A DNA stretch of 64,000 nt from Streptomyces sp. RKAG290 (GCF_023701695.1 NZ_JAJOZC010000001.1:6633894-6697893); one strand, 5' to 3'. Shown: positions 34,929 to 43,959, counted from the stretch's first letter. The notes: generated by a model not told the origin, from the sequence alone. Made by a program: numbers and translations.

Positions 34929-35241
34929 GTGCCCCCCAAGGATGTCCGTGGAGGCATGACCGTAGCGGCGAGACAAGCGGCAGAGGAGGAAGATGTTCCG
35001 GTGGTGACGGAGCTGTGACCAAAGGGTGGGGAAGGGGTGGGCGAACCCTGCGGAGAGGGGGCGGAGGGGGCGGGAGTTGCCCGATCCACCTACTCCATCG
35101 TCGTCCGGGCCGGGAGCTGCCAGGTCCTGCATGGCGATGCGATCGCCTTGCAGCCGTGCCGTTGGCTTCCCTGCAAACGCCGCCCAACTTGATCACCGGC
35201 AGAGCGGCGTCGCGTGGGTCGGGCCACGTACCCTCGGATCC

Positions 35242-35658
35242 GTGCCCCGCAACGCTAAGAGGCGCCGTCGGCTGGTCGCCGACGGGCGCGTGTACATGTG
35301 GTCCATGCGCCACAGTCATCGTGCGGATGACAGCGGCCGGTCCGTGGACTGCCGACAGACCCTCACGCTGTCCCCGCAGCCGGCCGGCACCGGCGGGCCG
35401 CTGCGCATCGTGTTCGCCGACGGCCCCGGCCGGTTCGTCCCGGGCGGAGCATTCCTGGGTTCCGGGGACGTGGGCTTCACCCGGGGCAACTCCCTGAACC
35501 TGCACGAGCCGGGCGCCGTACGGGCTCTGCTCGATGTGGCGCTTTCACGCGGTTGGCAGCCGGGGCAGCGACGGGTGGTGGAAGTCGACGGCTGGACGCT
35601 GCTGAAGGAGGCAGGTGCGCGAGATGGGGGCGACGCACGTGGCGGCCAGGAGGGGTGA
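35242..35658 (+). CDS. hypothetical protein
   Basis: 138 residues beginning VPRNAKRRRRLVADGRVYMW, with a basic start, then RQTLTLSPQPAGTGGPLRIVFADGPG and a C-terminal helix VRALLDVALSRGWQPGQRRVVEVDG. It resembles small conserved streptomycete proteins whose genes often occur singly, of unknown function. GTG at 35242 chosen because it gives the familiar basic start; ribosome site weak. No membrane segment. Confidence 0.55.
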   Translation: MPRNAKRRRRLVADGRVYMWSMRHSHRADDSGRSVDCRQTLTLSPQPAGTGGPLRIVFADGPGRFVPGGAFLGSGDVGFTRGNSLNLHEPGAVRALLDVALSRGWQPGQRRVVEVDGWTLLKEAGARDGGDARGGQEG

Positions 35659-35754
35659 CTCGGGGCAACGTCGGCCGCCCACTGGTTCAAGGGGCGCCCC
35701 ACGCGACGGATGTGCCGCAACTGCGGGGCCCACTTGGATGTAGCGGGGTAGCGA

Positions 35755-36330
35755 CTACTCCGCTGATCCGAGGTTTTTGCGCTGGTTGGCGTTGAAGCGC
35801 GCTTTCTTCTGGCGGTTCCCGCACGTGTTCATGTCACACCATCTGCGGGTGCGGCTTTGGCTGGTGTCGAAGAAGGCGGCTTGGCAGGTTGGCGATGCGC
35901 ACAGGGCCAGTTTTCCGTCCCGTTCGCCTGCGATGACGCTGATCGCGTCGGCGGCGATCACGCCGAGGGCATCTTCCACGCCGGAAGCCGTGCCGAGTAG
36001 CCAGCGCCGCTCACCCGCCGGCGTCAGGACAGCCGCGGCTCGCCCCTGAGCGCTGCGTTCATTGATGACTTGGACAGCTGACGCAGGGAGAGGGTCCTGG
36101 AGCGCGGCCGCTGTCGCGGCGGCATGAATCGACTCCCTCAGTTCCCGGGCGAGGTCGAGCTGGGCGGTGCTGCAGGAGTCCACGGCGAGGCCGTTCACTG
36201 TCAGCCAGTCGACGAGCCGGTGCGGGGTGGGAATGCGCTCCACCGCGCTGCCGCGACGCTCCGACAGGGTCCCCGTGAAGCTGGTCGCCAGCACGTTACC
36301 GAGGCGGAATTCAGGAAACCCAGCAGGCAT
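35755..36330 (-). CDS. CGNR zinc-finger/ABATE-domain regulator
   Basis: 191 residues. The N-terminal ABATE domain contains LDLARELRESIHAAA; the C-terminal zinc finger has LCASPTCQAAFFDTSQSRTRRWCDMNTCGNRQK-type spacing, with Cys pairs and the diagnostic CGNR. Such proteins are predicted stress-linked transcription regulators. It is divergent from the epoxide hydrolase, 104 bases apart, and probably controls it. ATG at 36330. Confidence 0.88.
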   Translation of the reverse strand: MPAGFPEFRLGNVLATSFTGTLSERRGSAVERIPTPHRLVDWLTVNGLAVDSCSTAQLDLARELRESIHAAATAAALQDPLPASAVQVINERSAQGRAAAVLTPAGERRWLLGTASGVEDALGVIAADAISVIAGERDGKLALCASPTCQAAFFDTSQSRTRRWCDMNTCGNRQKKARFNANQRKNLGSAE

Positions 36331-36434
36331 GGAACCACCTTAGCAGGTTGCGGCGTGACTCAGAGGGCTGCTAGAACCGTCTTAGGTGGTTCGCGAATGG
36401 TTCGCAGCCGGACCCTCGATGGCCAGGAGGTCTC

Positions 36435-37607
36435 ATGCCCCGTCCGACCAGCGACGTGCAAGCATTTGAAGCCCACGCAACTGACGCCGACCTGGACGAT
36501 CTGCGTGCGCGACTGGCCGCAGCGCGGCTGCCGGAGGCCGAGACGGTCCATCGCACCCCGCCCGGGCCTCGCCGATGGGGGCAGGGCGTACCTCTCGCCG
36601 ACCTTGTCGATGTCGTGAACTACTGGCGCACCGGGTACGACTGGCGGTCGTTCGAAGAGCGCCTCAATCGGATCGGCCAATTCCGCACGACCATTGATGA
36701 TCTGGGAATCCACTTCCTGCACCGCCGATCGGCGCGCGCGGACGCCACGCCTCTGATCCTGACCCACGGCTGGCCGGGCAGCATTGCCGAGTTCACCGAT
36801 GTGGTGGACGAGTTGGCAGATCCGAAGGATGCGGACGCACCCGCATTCCACGTAGTGGTCCCTTCGCTGCCAGGCTTCGGTTACAGCGACAGGCCGGCCA
36901 CCACCGGGTGGGGGACCGAAAAGATCGCGGCCGCGTGGGTGGAACTGATGGGAAGGCTCGGCTACAGCAAGTTCGCGGCCCACGGCGGCGACTGGGGAGG
37001 GAATATCACCACGGTTCTCGGCGGCAGGTTCCCGGCGCACGTTCTCGGCATCCACACAACGTTCGCGGAGGCGCCGCCCGGGTTGACGACGGACGGGCTG
37101 ACGGCGGCCGAGCGGGAATGGACCGAGGAAACCCGCGATTTCTGGCGCCACCGCGCGGCGTACGCGAAGCAGCAGGCGACCCGGCCCCAGACCATCGGCT
37201 ACTCGCTTGTCGACTCACCGGTCGGGCTTCTCGCCTGGATCCTCGACAAGTTCGCCGAGTGGTCAGACACCGAAGACAGCCCGTTCGAGACGATTTCCAT
37301 GGACAGCGTCCTTGACGACGTCACCCTGTACTGGCTGACGCGCACCGGCGCGTCGGCGGCCCGCATCTACTACGAAAGCCACAACTCGCTGGACCCCGAA
37401 CTTCGGGTCGACGTCCCGTCAGCAGTCAGTATGTATCCCCGCGACGTCGAGAAGTGTCCGCGCCCCTGGGCACAGGAGCGGTACCGGCAGATCGTCCGAT
37501 GGGGGTCGCCGGAACGCGGCGGACATTTCCCGTCGCTGGAGGTCCCCGAGTATTTCGTCAAAGATCTGCAAGAGGGCCTCGCGGCAGTGCTGGCCGCCAA
37601 TCGGTGA
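36435..37607 (+). CDS. epoxide hydrolase (EHN domain)
   Basis: 390 residues. The N-terminal EHN segment has DLDDLRARLAAARLPEAE and NYWRTGYDWRSFEERLNRI. The fold continues with ILTHGWPGSIAEF (oxyanion hole), nucleophile Asp in AAHGGDWGGNI, acid near the C terminus and His in SPERGGHFPSLEVPE. Opens epoxides to diols by a covalent ester mechanism. ATG with AGGAGG 6 bases upstream. Lies between a CGNR regulator (divergent) and a TetR gene (convergent). Confidence 0.93.
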   Translation: MPRPTSDVQAFEAHATDADLDDLRARLAAARLPEAETVHRTPPGPRRWGQGVPLADLVDVVNYWRTGYDWRSFEERLNRIGQFRTTIDDLGIHFLHRRSARADATPLILTHGWPGSIAEFTDVVDELADPKDADAPAFHVVVPSLPGFGYSDRPATTGWGTEKIAAAWVELMGRLGYSKFAAHGGDWGGNITTVLGGRFPAHVLGIHTTFAEAPPGLTTDGLTAAEREWTEETRDFWRHRAAYAKQQATRPQTIGYSLVDSPVGLLAWILDKFAEWSDTEDSPFETISMDSVLDDVTLYWLTRTGASAARIYYESHNSLDPELRVDVPSAVSMYPRDVEKCPRPWAQERYRQIVRWGSPERGGHFPSLEVPEYFVKDLQEGLAAVLAANR

Positions 37608-37677
37608 GCGCGCGCCTGAGTGCCGGCACTCGGTCACTCCACCGTGCGCTGATCCACCAGGGACTGCGGGACAGCCC

Positions 37678-38427
37678 TCAGGAAATCGTTGCCTGGGCGA
37701 CGCGGCGGCGACGTGCTCGCTGCCGGCACGTAGCTCCGCAGTAGCGGGCGGGGCGGCCGGTGGGCCGGGCGTCCAGCCGGGCCCCGCACTGCTCACACCG
37801 TGGCGCCGCGTGAAGCGTGCCGGGCACGTCACGAAACACCCGCCCTTGCGTGACGGACGCGGGACTCCGCAAGCTCTCCAGGGTCAGCCGCACCATGCGG
37901 GCGCCGCCGTTCCGGTCGGGGTGGGCGGCGCTCGTCGTCGCGCACCCGACGGTGAGCGCAGCGACATCGTCCGCGCTGACGTCGGTGCGGACCCCGCCGG
38001 CCCGCTGGGCTGCGCGGAGCAGTTCGTCGAGTGCCTGGCGGAACCGTCGCGCCGACGCAGCCAGGTTGGGGCGCGGCCAGCTCGTTTCGGTGGTCAAGGC
38101 GTCGCACGCGTGCTTGCGCCCCTGAGACGTGTCGACGACTTCCAGGAGGAAGCCGAAGAACGCCGCGACCGGGTCTGCGCGGGCCGCCCAACGCCGTGCG
38201 GCATCAACATGGTTGTCGACCTGCTGGGCGAGTACGGCCTCCAGCAGGATCTCCTTGCTGGGGAAGTGCCGGTACACGGTGCCGGCGCCGACCCCCGCCT
38301 GCCGTGCGATCGCACCGAGCGAGATGTCCGGGCCGTGCTCGTCGAACGCCCGTGAGGCGGTGGCGAGCACCTTCTTGCGGTTGTGGCGGGCATCAGCCCG
38401 GCCGATGTCCTCGGGAGCTGCGGTCAT
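37678..38427 (-). CDS. TetR-family regulator with C-terminal zinc-finger-like tail
   Basis: 249 residues. Helix-turn-helix in DISLGAIARQAGVGAGTVYRHFPSKEILLEAVL-type sequence (about 33-65). After a standard TetR ligand domain, the tail from about residue 205 has CEQCGARLDARPTGRPARYC followed by GATCRQRARRRR: two CxxC-like pairs and a basic end. This could bind zinc and strengthen DNA binding. ATG at 38427, divergent from the NmrA-like gene with a 103-base shared promoter, which it probably controls. Confidence 0.88.
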   Translation of the reverse strand: MTAAPEDIGRADARHNRKKVLATASRAFDEHGPDISLGAIARQAGVGAGTVYRHFPSKEILLEAVLAQQVDNHVDAARRWAARADPVAAFFGFLLEVVDTSQGRKHACDALTTETSWPRPNLAASARRFRQALDELLRAAQRAGGVRTDVSADDVAALTVGCATTSAAHPDRNGGARMVRLTLESLRSPASVTQGRVFRDVPGTLHAAPRCEQCGARLDARPTGRPARYCGATCRQRARRRRVAQATIS

Positions 38428-38530
38428 GTCACGTAATCCCTTGTCCGTCGGACTCAACCGGGTGCAGCATTCCACATCGACCCCGGGCCCGACCCACCGT
38501 GCTCCCGACAATCCCGGGGTGGAGGACGAC

Positions 38531-39430
38531 ATGACCACTGATCGCTTGGTTGCCGTGACCGGTGCGACCGGTCGACAGGGCGGCGCCACCGCACGCCGGC
38601 TCCTGGCGGCGGGCAGACCGGTGCGCGTACTCGTGCGGGACGCGACCACGCCCACCGCCCGGTCACTCGAAGCCGCCGGGGCCGAACTCGTCCGCGGCGA
38701 CTTCGACGACCCGTCGAGTCTGCCTGCGGCACTGGAGGGAGCGGCGGAACTGTTTGCCGTCCCGCCCGTGGCATTCGGGCCGGCCGGCACCGACGTGGAC
38801 CGGGAGTTCGCCCGGGGCAGGGCGCTGATCGATGCCGCTGCCGCTGTGGGGGTCGAGCACGTCGTGTTCACGGGCGTCGCTTCCACGCCGGGGCGCACGG
38901 GTGGCTCCGAGGGGAAGAAGCGCATCGAGGACCACCTGCACGAGCGGATCAACTCAGTGACCGTGCTGCGCCCGGTGCGCTTCATGTCGAACTATCTCGG
39001 ATCGATACCCATCGGAGTCGACGGCATCGCGCACGGCGTGCACCGGCACATTTTCCCGCCGGACGAACCCGTCCAGGTCATCGCGGTGGAGGACATCGCC
39101 GAATTCGCCGCGCTGGCCTTCAGCCGGCCGGACCGATTCGCGGGGCGAAGTCTGGAGCTGGCCGGGGATGCCCCCACCCCGGCCGAGGCAGCTGCCGCAA
39201 TCAGTGAGGCCACTGGTGTCCCGGTGCGCTACGAGCAGATCACCCACGCCGAGGCGGCCGCACTCAGCCCCGAGATAGCACAGGTCCGGGAGCGCTGGGC
39301 AGCAGGATCGCGCTGGCACGCCGACATCGAGGCGCTGCGCGTCATCCACCCCGGCCTGCGTACGTTCGCGGACTGGCTGGCCGAATCCGGCACTGCCCTG
39401 CTGCGGAAGCGACTCCTCGAAACCGCCTAG
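38531..39430 (+). CDS. NmrA-like NAD(P)-binding protein
   Basis: 299-residue Rossmann protein of the atypical SDR group. VAVTGATGRQGGATARRLL at 7-25 binds the dinucleotide; ELVRGDFDDPSSLPAAL, then HVVFTGVAS and LRPVRFMSNYLG. The SDR Tyr/Lys pair is lacking, as in NmrA and HSCARG-type redox sensors or quinone reductases. ATG with GGAGGAC 5 bases upstream; divergent from the TetR gene. Possibly a redox sensor or quinone reductase. Confidence 0.85.
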   Translation: MTTDRLVAVTGATGRQGGATARRLLAAGRPVRVLVRDATTPTARSLEAAGAELVRGDFDDPSSLPAALEGAAELFAVPPVAFGPAGTDVDREFARGRALIDAAAAVGVEHVVFTGVASTPGRTGGSEGKKRIEDHLHERINSVTVLRPVRFMSNYLGSIPIGVDGIAHGVHRHIFPPDEPVQVIAVEDIAEFAALAFSRPDRFAGRSLELAGDAPTPAEAAAAISEATGVPVRYEQITHAEAAALSPEIAQVRERWAAGSRWHADIEALRVIHPGLRTFADWLAESGTALLRKRLLETA

Positions 39431-39519
39431 TACCCCAGCTGTTGACCGTGATCTAGCTGCTCGGGGCCGGTACGGGACGGACCGGAGTGCGGCCACCGTC
39501 GGTCGTCGTGAGGAGTGTG

Positions 39520-39680
39520 GACCGGCGAGGAGACGGTGGCCGAAGGCAGCGCGAGATGTTCGAGGCGGCCATGGGGGGGATCGCGGCCCGGTTCCCGTGG
39601 GTCGAACCCCGTCCGTGGGCCGGGCGGTTGGAACGGGGCGTGCTGCCTGACCTGCCGCCGGCTGGTGATGTCCGCTTGAA
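39520..39680 (+). pseudogene. transposase fragment (IS701-like N-terminal piece)
   Basis: A short open stretch encodes GIAARFPWVEPRPWAGRLERG followed by LPDLPP, resembling the N-terminal IAGRFxRVEPRRRA...GLLADLP segment of IS701-type transposases of streptomycetes. Nothing of the catalytic region remains. The 255 bases between the NmrA gene and uppP otherwise hold no gene. Confidence 0.5.
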
Positions 39681-39685
39681 GCCGA

Positions 39686-40558
39686 TCAGCCCGCGGACTC
39701 ACCCGCGTGCGGGCTCAGAGATCCCGCGCCGACCAGGATGAACAGCACGATGCCCAGAATGATCCGGTAGATCACGAACGGCATGAAGCTCTTGGTCGTG
39801 ATGAACTTCATGAACCAGGCGATGACGACGTATCCGACACCGAACGCGATGAACGTCGCGAAGATCGTCGGGCCCCACGCCACATGTCCCTCGCCCGCGT
39901 CCTTCAGCTCGAAGACGCCCGAGGCGAGCACCGCCGGGACGGCGAGCAGGAACGAGTAGCGCGCCGCCGCCTCGCGGGTGTAGCCCATCAGCAGGCCGCC
40001 GCTGATCGTGGCGCCGGACCGGGAGACACCCGGGATCAGGGCCATCGCCTGGCAGAAGCCGAAGATCAGGCCGTCCTTGATGCCCAGTTCCTTGAGGGAC
40101 TTGCGTTCCTTGATCGCCCGGTGCTTGCCGCCGGTCTCGTCGCGGGCGGCCAGGCGGTCGGCGATGCCCAGGACGATGCCCATCACGATCAGGGTGGTGG
40201 CGATCAGTCGCAGATCGCGGAACGGGCCCTCGATCTGGTCCTTGAACGTCACACCCAGCACGCCGATGGGGATGGAGCCGACAATGACCAGCCAGCCCAT
40301 CTGGGCGTCGTGGTCACCGCGCATCGAGCGGTTCGTCAGCGACTTGAACCACGCCGAAACGATTCGGGCGATGTCCTTGCGGAAGTAGATGAGGACTGCG
40401 GCCTCCGTGCCGATCTGGGTGATCGCGGTGAACGCCGCGCCAGGATCGTGCCAGCCGGCGAACGCCGCGGTGAGCCGCAGATGCGCGCTGGAGGAGATCG
40501 GGAGGAACTCGGTCAGTCCTTGAACGAAACCGAGGACGAACGATTCGAACCAGCTCAT
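39686..40558 (-). CDS. uppP: undecaprenyl-diphosphatase
   Basis: Recycles the lipid carrier of peptidoglycan synthesis by removing one phosphate outside the membrane. 290 residues, about eight membrane spans. Motifs: GLTEFLPISSSAHL (15-28) and IPGVSRSGATISGG near 176-189 contain the active-site residues. ATG 40558. Extra copies of this gene cause bacitracin tolerance in other bacteria. Monocistronic. Confidence 0.95.
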   Translation of the reverse strand: MSWFESFVLGFVQGLTEFLPISSSAHLRLTAAFAGWHDPGAAFTAITQIGTEAAVLIYFRKDIARIVSAWFKSLTNRSMRGDHDAQMGWLVIVGSIPIGVLGVTFKDQIEGPFRDLRLIATTLIVMGIVLGIADRLAARDETGGKHRAIKERKSLKELGIKDGLIFGFCQAMALIPGVSRSGATISGGLLMGYTREAAARYSFLLAVPAVLASGVFELKDAGEGHVAWGPTIFATFIAFGVGYVVIAWFMKFITTKSFMPFVIYRIILGIVLFILVGAGSLSPHAGESAG

Positions 40559-40739
40559 GGGGCTTGGGCCATCCCGGAGTGATCATGCATCGGCCGACGG
40601 CATCAGGGCCGTCGGCGGCGTGCGGATTGCGGTCGTGCGAGGGCAGGGCCACATCGGCCCGGACATCGTCTGTCGGTCGCGGGCAGCGTATCGCCCCCGG
40701 ATGAACAGAGTTACGACAACCCCCGCGCAGGCCGCCGCG

Positions 40740-41456
40740 TCACTCGGCGCCGAGCCGGTGACGCCTGCGCCAGGCGATCACGGCCGCCCCGGCCCCGGTC
40801 AGCACGATGAAGCCCATCGCGGCCAGGAACGCGGGCGACGTCGGTGACGAGGCCTCGCTCCCCGCCACGACGTACGCGGCCGTGTTCGGGATCGAGCCGA
40901 GGCCGGTCGCCGCCAGGAACGGCGGGTAGCCCATGCGGGACACGGCGGCGCAGTAGTTGGCGGCGGCGAAGGGCACCCCGGGGAAGAGCCGCAGCGCCAG
41001 CATCGACCGGAAACCGTGCCGGCTCAGCTGCCCGTCCGCCGCCCGCATCCAGCGCCCGCGCAGCAGCGTACGGAGCGCGTCCTGCCCCAGCACCCGTCCG
41101 AGCCCGAACGAGATGCCCGCACCGAGCACCGTGCCCGCCAGGGCCGCCACCAGACCGGCCTGGGAGCCGAACAGCGCGCCGGCGGCGAGGTTGAGCAGCG
41201 GGCGCGGCACGAACGCCACCGTGCACACGCCGTACGCGAGACCGAAGAGCGCGACAGCGGCCCACCCGTCGCTCAGCTGGGCGGCGGGTCCGCCGGATGC
41301 GAGCAGCCGCTGGGGTTCGAGGAGCAGCATCGCCGTCGCGGCGGCCAGCAGCACCGCCACGAGCAGCGAGAGCCGGGACCAGGGGGAGAGCAGCACCCTC
41401 GTGCAGCGCACGGCGAGACCTGCGGCGGGCCGGGTGGCCGGGGTGAGGTCGAGCAT
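40740..41456 (-). CDS. TVP38/TMEM64-family (VTT domain) membrane protein
   Basis: 238 residues, about five to six membrane spans. The VTT core has the signature PLLNLAAGALFGSQAGLVAAL and RLFPGVPFAAANYCAAVSRMGYPPFLAATGLGSIPNTAAYVV. The family is related to DedA and to eukaryotic lipid scramblases, so a role in lipid translocation is likely but not shown. ATG at 41456. Divergent from the AlkD-like gene across about 50 bases. Confidence 0.88.
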   Translation of the reverse strand: MLDLTPATRPAAGLAVRCTRVLLSPWSRLSLLVAVLLAAATAMLLLEPQRLLASGGPAAQLSDGWAAVALFGLAYGVCTVAFVPRPLLNLAAGALFGSQAGLVAALAGTVLGAGISFGLGRVLGQDALRTLLRGRWMRAADGQLSRHGFRSMLALRLFPGVPFAAANYCAAVSRMGYPPFLAATGLGSIPNTAAYVVAGSEASSPTSPAFLAAMGFIVLTGAGAAVIAWRRRHRLGAE

Positions 41457-41504
41457 TCGGGGAGAGTATCCGACCCGATGTGTGATCGCCGTAATGTGAC
41501 CGTT

Positions 41505-42242
41505 ATGAGCCACGGAGTCGAAACCGGCCACGACGCGCCCGGGCCTGGGCCGTCCATCCCCAGCAGCGCGCTTGCCGACACCGTGCTGGAGCGACTCACC
41601 GCGCTGTATCCCGCAGTCGCCGATCCCGGACGCGCCCGGTCGGCCGCCGCGTACATGAAGCACGTCGCGCCGTTTCTCGGCATCCCCACCCCCGGACGCC
41701 GAGCGCTGTCCCGCGCCGTCCTGGAGGGCACCGCGCGTCCCGAGGAGGCGGACTGCGCCGCCATCGCGCTGCGCTGCTGGTCGCTGCCCGAGCGCGAGTA
41801 CCAGTACTTCGCCGCCGACTACCTTCGCCGCCACGTCGCGCGCTGCTCCCCGGGATTCGTGCCGGTGCTGCGCCATCTGGTCTCGACCGTGCCCTGGTGG
41901 GACACCGTCGACGTACTGGCCGCTCATGTCGCGGGCCCGCTGGTGGCCGCGGACGGGGCGCTCCGGCAGGAGATGGACGCGTGGATCGAGGACGACGACC
42001 TCTGGATCGTCCGCACCGCACTGCTGCACCAGCTGCGCTACAAGCAGGACACCGACACCGGACGGCTCTTCGGGTACTGCCTGCGCCAGGCCGGCCACCC
42101 CGACTTCTTCATCCGCAAGGCGATCGGCTGGTGCCTGCGGGAGTACGCCAAGACCGATCCGCAGGCCGTACGGGACTTCGTCGACGGTGCGAGTGGCCGA
42201 CTCTCGCCCCTGTCCGTACGCGAGGCGACCAAGCACCTCTGA
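41505..42242 (+). CDS. DNA alkylation repair protein, AlkD-like
   Basis: 245 residues built of helical HEAT-like repeats. MKHVAPFLGIPTPGRRALSRAV, YQYFAADYLRRHV, PWWDTVDVLAAHVAG, and HPDFFIRKAIGWCLREYAKTDP match the AlkD family, which flips out or excises N3/N7-alkylated purines. Conserved Trp and Asp in WWDTVD are visible. ATG 41505 chosen; an in-frame ATG at 41478 has a GGGGAGAG site somewhat far upstream and is an alternative. Confidence 0.88.
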   Translation: MSHGVETGHDAPGPGPSIPSSALADTVLERLTALYPAVADPGRARSAAAYMKHVAPFLGIPTPGRRALSRAVLEGTARPEEADCAAIALRCWSLPEREYQYFAADYLRRHVARCSPGFVPVLRHLVSTVPWWDTVDVLAAHVAGPLVAADGALRQEMDAWIEDDDLWIVRTALLHQLRYKQDTDTGRLFGYCLRQAGHPDFFIRKAIGWCLREYAKTDPQAVRDFVDGASGRLSPLSVREATKHL

Positions 42243-42328
42243 GGGACCCCGCGGATCGCCCGCCCCAACTTCCCGCCGCCCGCCGAAAATCGCTCGACGG
42301 ACCCGCGGCACTCGGACATGATCGACGC

Positions 42329-42475
42329 ATGTTCCGGTACGCCTTCCTCGCAGCGCAGTCCGCAGTCGCGGACGCGCCGAAGGCTGCCGTGAACCTCACG
42401 TACAGCACTGCGGCAACTGCAGTCGCGGCAGCGTTCACCGCTGCCGCAGCGCCCTTCGGCGGCGCCCGAAGCTGA
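42329..42475 (+). CDS. 48-codon upstream ORF in the tuf3 leader
   Basis: ATG at 42329, ending TGA at 42473-42475, 90 bases before tuf. The product is Ala-rich (FRYAFLAAQSAVADAPKAA at the start), ending FGGARS. About 40 percent of the codons are Ala. It ends exactly where a stable hairpin begins. It could be an unrelated small protein, or a leader peptide whose translation controls tuf expression. Ribosome site weak. Confidence 0.45.
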   Translation: MFRYAFLAAQSAVADAPKAAVNLTYSTAATAVAAAFTAAAAPFGGARS

Positions 42476-42515
42476 CCCTCCCCCGACAGCCCGGCGGACC
42501 CCGCAAGGGGAGGGT
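42475..42515 (+). promoter_or_regulatory. competing hairpins in the tuf3 leader
   Basis: Stem A pairs 42475-42483 (ACCCTCCCC) with 42507-42515 (perfect 9 bp). Inside its loop, CCCC-GCAA-GGGG (42499-42510) can form a tight tetraloop hairpin that shares the GGGG at 42507-42510. The two cannot form together. Stem A starts at the last base of the upstream ORF's stop codon. Confidence 0.5.
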
Positions 42516-42565
42516 CGGCAGGGACCTGGGGTCTCCTCTCAGCTTCGAACTCCAAGGAATGAGCC

Positions 42566-43735
42566 ATGCCCAAGACGGCATACGTGCGCACCAAGCCGCA
42601 CCTCAACATCGGCACCATGGGCCACGTCGACCACGGCAAGACGACTCTGACGGCCGCCATCACCAAGGTCCTCAGCGACCGCGGCACCGGCACGTTCGTC
42701 CCGTTCGACCGCATCGACCGGGCGCCCGAGGAGGCCCAGCGCGGCATCACCATCAACATCGCGCACGTCGAGTACGAGACCGGCACCCGGCACTACGCGC
42801 ACGTCGACATGCCAGGACACGCCGACTACATCAAGAACATGGTGACGGGCGCCGCCCAGCTCGACGGGGCGATCCTCGTCGTCTCCGCGCTCGACGGGAT
42901 CATGCCGCAGACCGCCGAACACGTGCTGCTCGCGCGCCAGGTCGGCGTCGACCACATCGTCGTCGCCCTCAACAAGGCGGACGCGGGGGACCCCGAGCTG
43001 ACCGACCTGGTCGAGCTGGAGGTGCGGGAGCTGCTGTCCGCGCACGGCTACGGGGGCGACAACGTGCCCGTGGTGCGGGTGTCGGGCCTGCGGGCGCTGG
43101 AGGGCGACCCACGCTGGACCGGCGCCGTGGAGGCGTTGCTCGACGCCGTCGACACCTACGTACCGATCCCGGTGCGCTACACCGACGCGCCGTTCCTGCT
43201 GCCGGTGGAGAACGTCCTGACCATCACCGGCCGGGGCACGGTCGTCACCGGCGCGGTGGAGCGCGGCACCGTCCGCGTCGGCGACCGGGTGTCCGTGCTC
43301 GGCGCGGACACCGAGACGGTCGTCACCGGCCTGGAGACCTTCGGCAAGCCGATGGAGTCCGCCGAGGCCGGCGACAACGTGGCGCTCCTGCTGCGTGGGG
43401 TCGAGCGCGACCGGGTCCGCCGCGGCCACGTCGTCGCGGCGCCGGGCAGCGTGACACCGAGCCGGCGCTTCACCGCGCAGGTGTACGTCCTGTCGGGGCG
43501 GGAGGGCGGCCGGACCACTCCGGTCACCACCGGCTACCGGCCGCAGTTCTACATCCGCACCGCGGACGTAGTCGGCGACGTCGACCTCGGCGCGGTGTCG
43601 GTGGCGCGCCCCGGTGAGACGGTCACCATGACCGTCGAGCTGGGCCGGGACGTACCGCTGGAGGCCGGCCTCGGCTTCGCCATCCGTGAGGGTGGCCGCA
43701 CGGTCGGGGCCGGCACGGTCACCGCGCTGCTCTGA
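42566..43735 (+). CDS. tuf3: elongation factor Tu, divergent tuf3-type
   Basis: 389-residue GTPase that brings aminoacyl-tRNA to the ribosome. GHVDHGKT at 19-26, NKAD in ALNKADAGD, switch I RAPEEAQRGITI. Domains 2 and 3 are complete (VVTGAVERGTVRVGD; YRPQFYIRT; REGGRTVGAGT). It is about 8 residues shorter than the abundant EF-Tu, not linked to rpsL/fusA, and has Met82 (DMPGH) where nearly all EF-Tu have Cys. These features match the EF-Tu3 paralogue of streptomycetes, whose expression in S. coelicolor is known to respond to the stringent response. ATG with AAGGA upstream. Confidence 0.9.
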   Translation: MPKTAYVRTKPHLNIGTMGHVDHGKTTLTAAITKVLSDRGTGTFVPFDRIDRAPEEAQRGITINIAHVEYETGTRHYAHVDMPGHADYIKNMVTGAAQLDGAILVVSALDGIMPQTAEHVLLARQVGVDHIVVALNKADAGDPELTDLVELEVRELLSAHGYGGDNVPVVRVSGLRALEGDPRWTGAVEALLDAVDTYVPIPVRYTDAPFLLPVENVLTITGRGTVVTGAVERGTVRVGDRVSVLGADTETVVTGLETFGKPMESAEAGDNVALLLRGVERDRVRRGHVVAAPGSVTPSRRFTAQVYVLSGREGGRTTPVTTGYRPQFYIRTADVVGDVDLGAVSVARPGETVTMTVELGRDVPLEAGLGFAIREGGRTVGAGTVTALL

Positions 43736-43748
43736 CGTGCGCGCAGAG

Positions 43749-43784
43749 CCGGGCCCGCCTCCGCACCCGTGGAGGCGGACCCGG
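43749..43784 (+). terminator. terminator of tuf3
   Basis: 14-bp stem with one mismatch (43749-43762 with 43771-43784) and an 8-base loop, 14 bases after the tuf3 stop. The rest of the gap to 43959 holds no gene. Confidence 0.7.
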
Positions 43785-43959
43785 CGTCGTACGCCCCGAC
43801 GGACAGTGCGCTGTCCCGGAGTATCGCGCTGGGACAGGCGGTGCGCTGACCGGGCGTCGCACGCCGGGACGGGCGGTGCGGCGGTCCCGGCGACGGCCGT
43901 CGCGCGCTGGTGCCGTCGCCGCGGTCGGGCGAGGCGGCCGGTCACCGCACAATGGGGGA

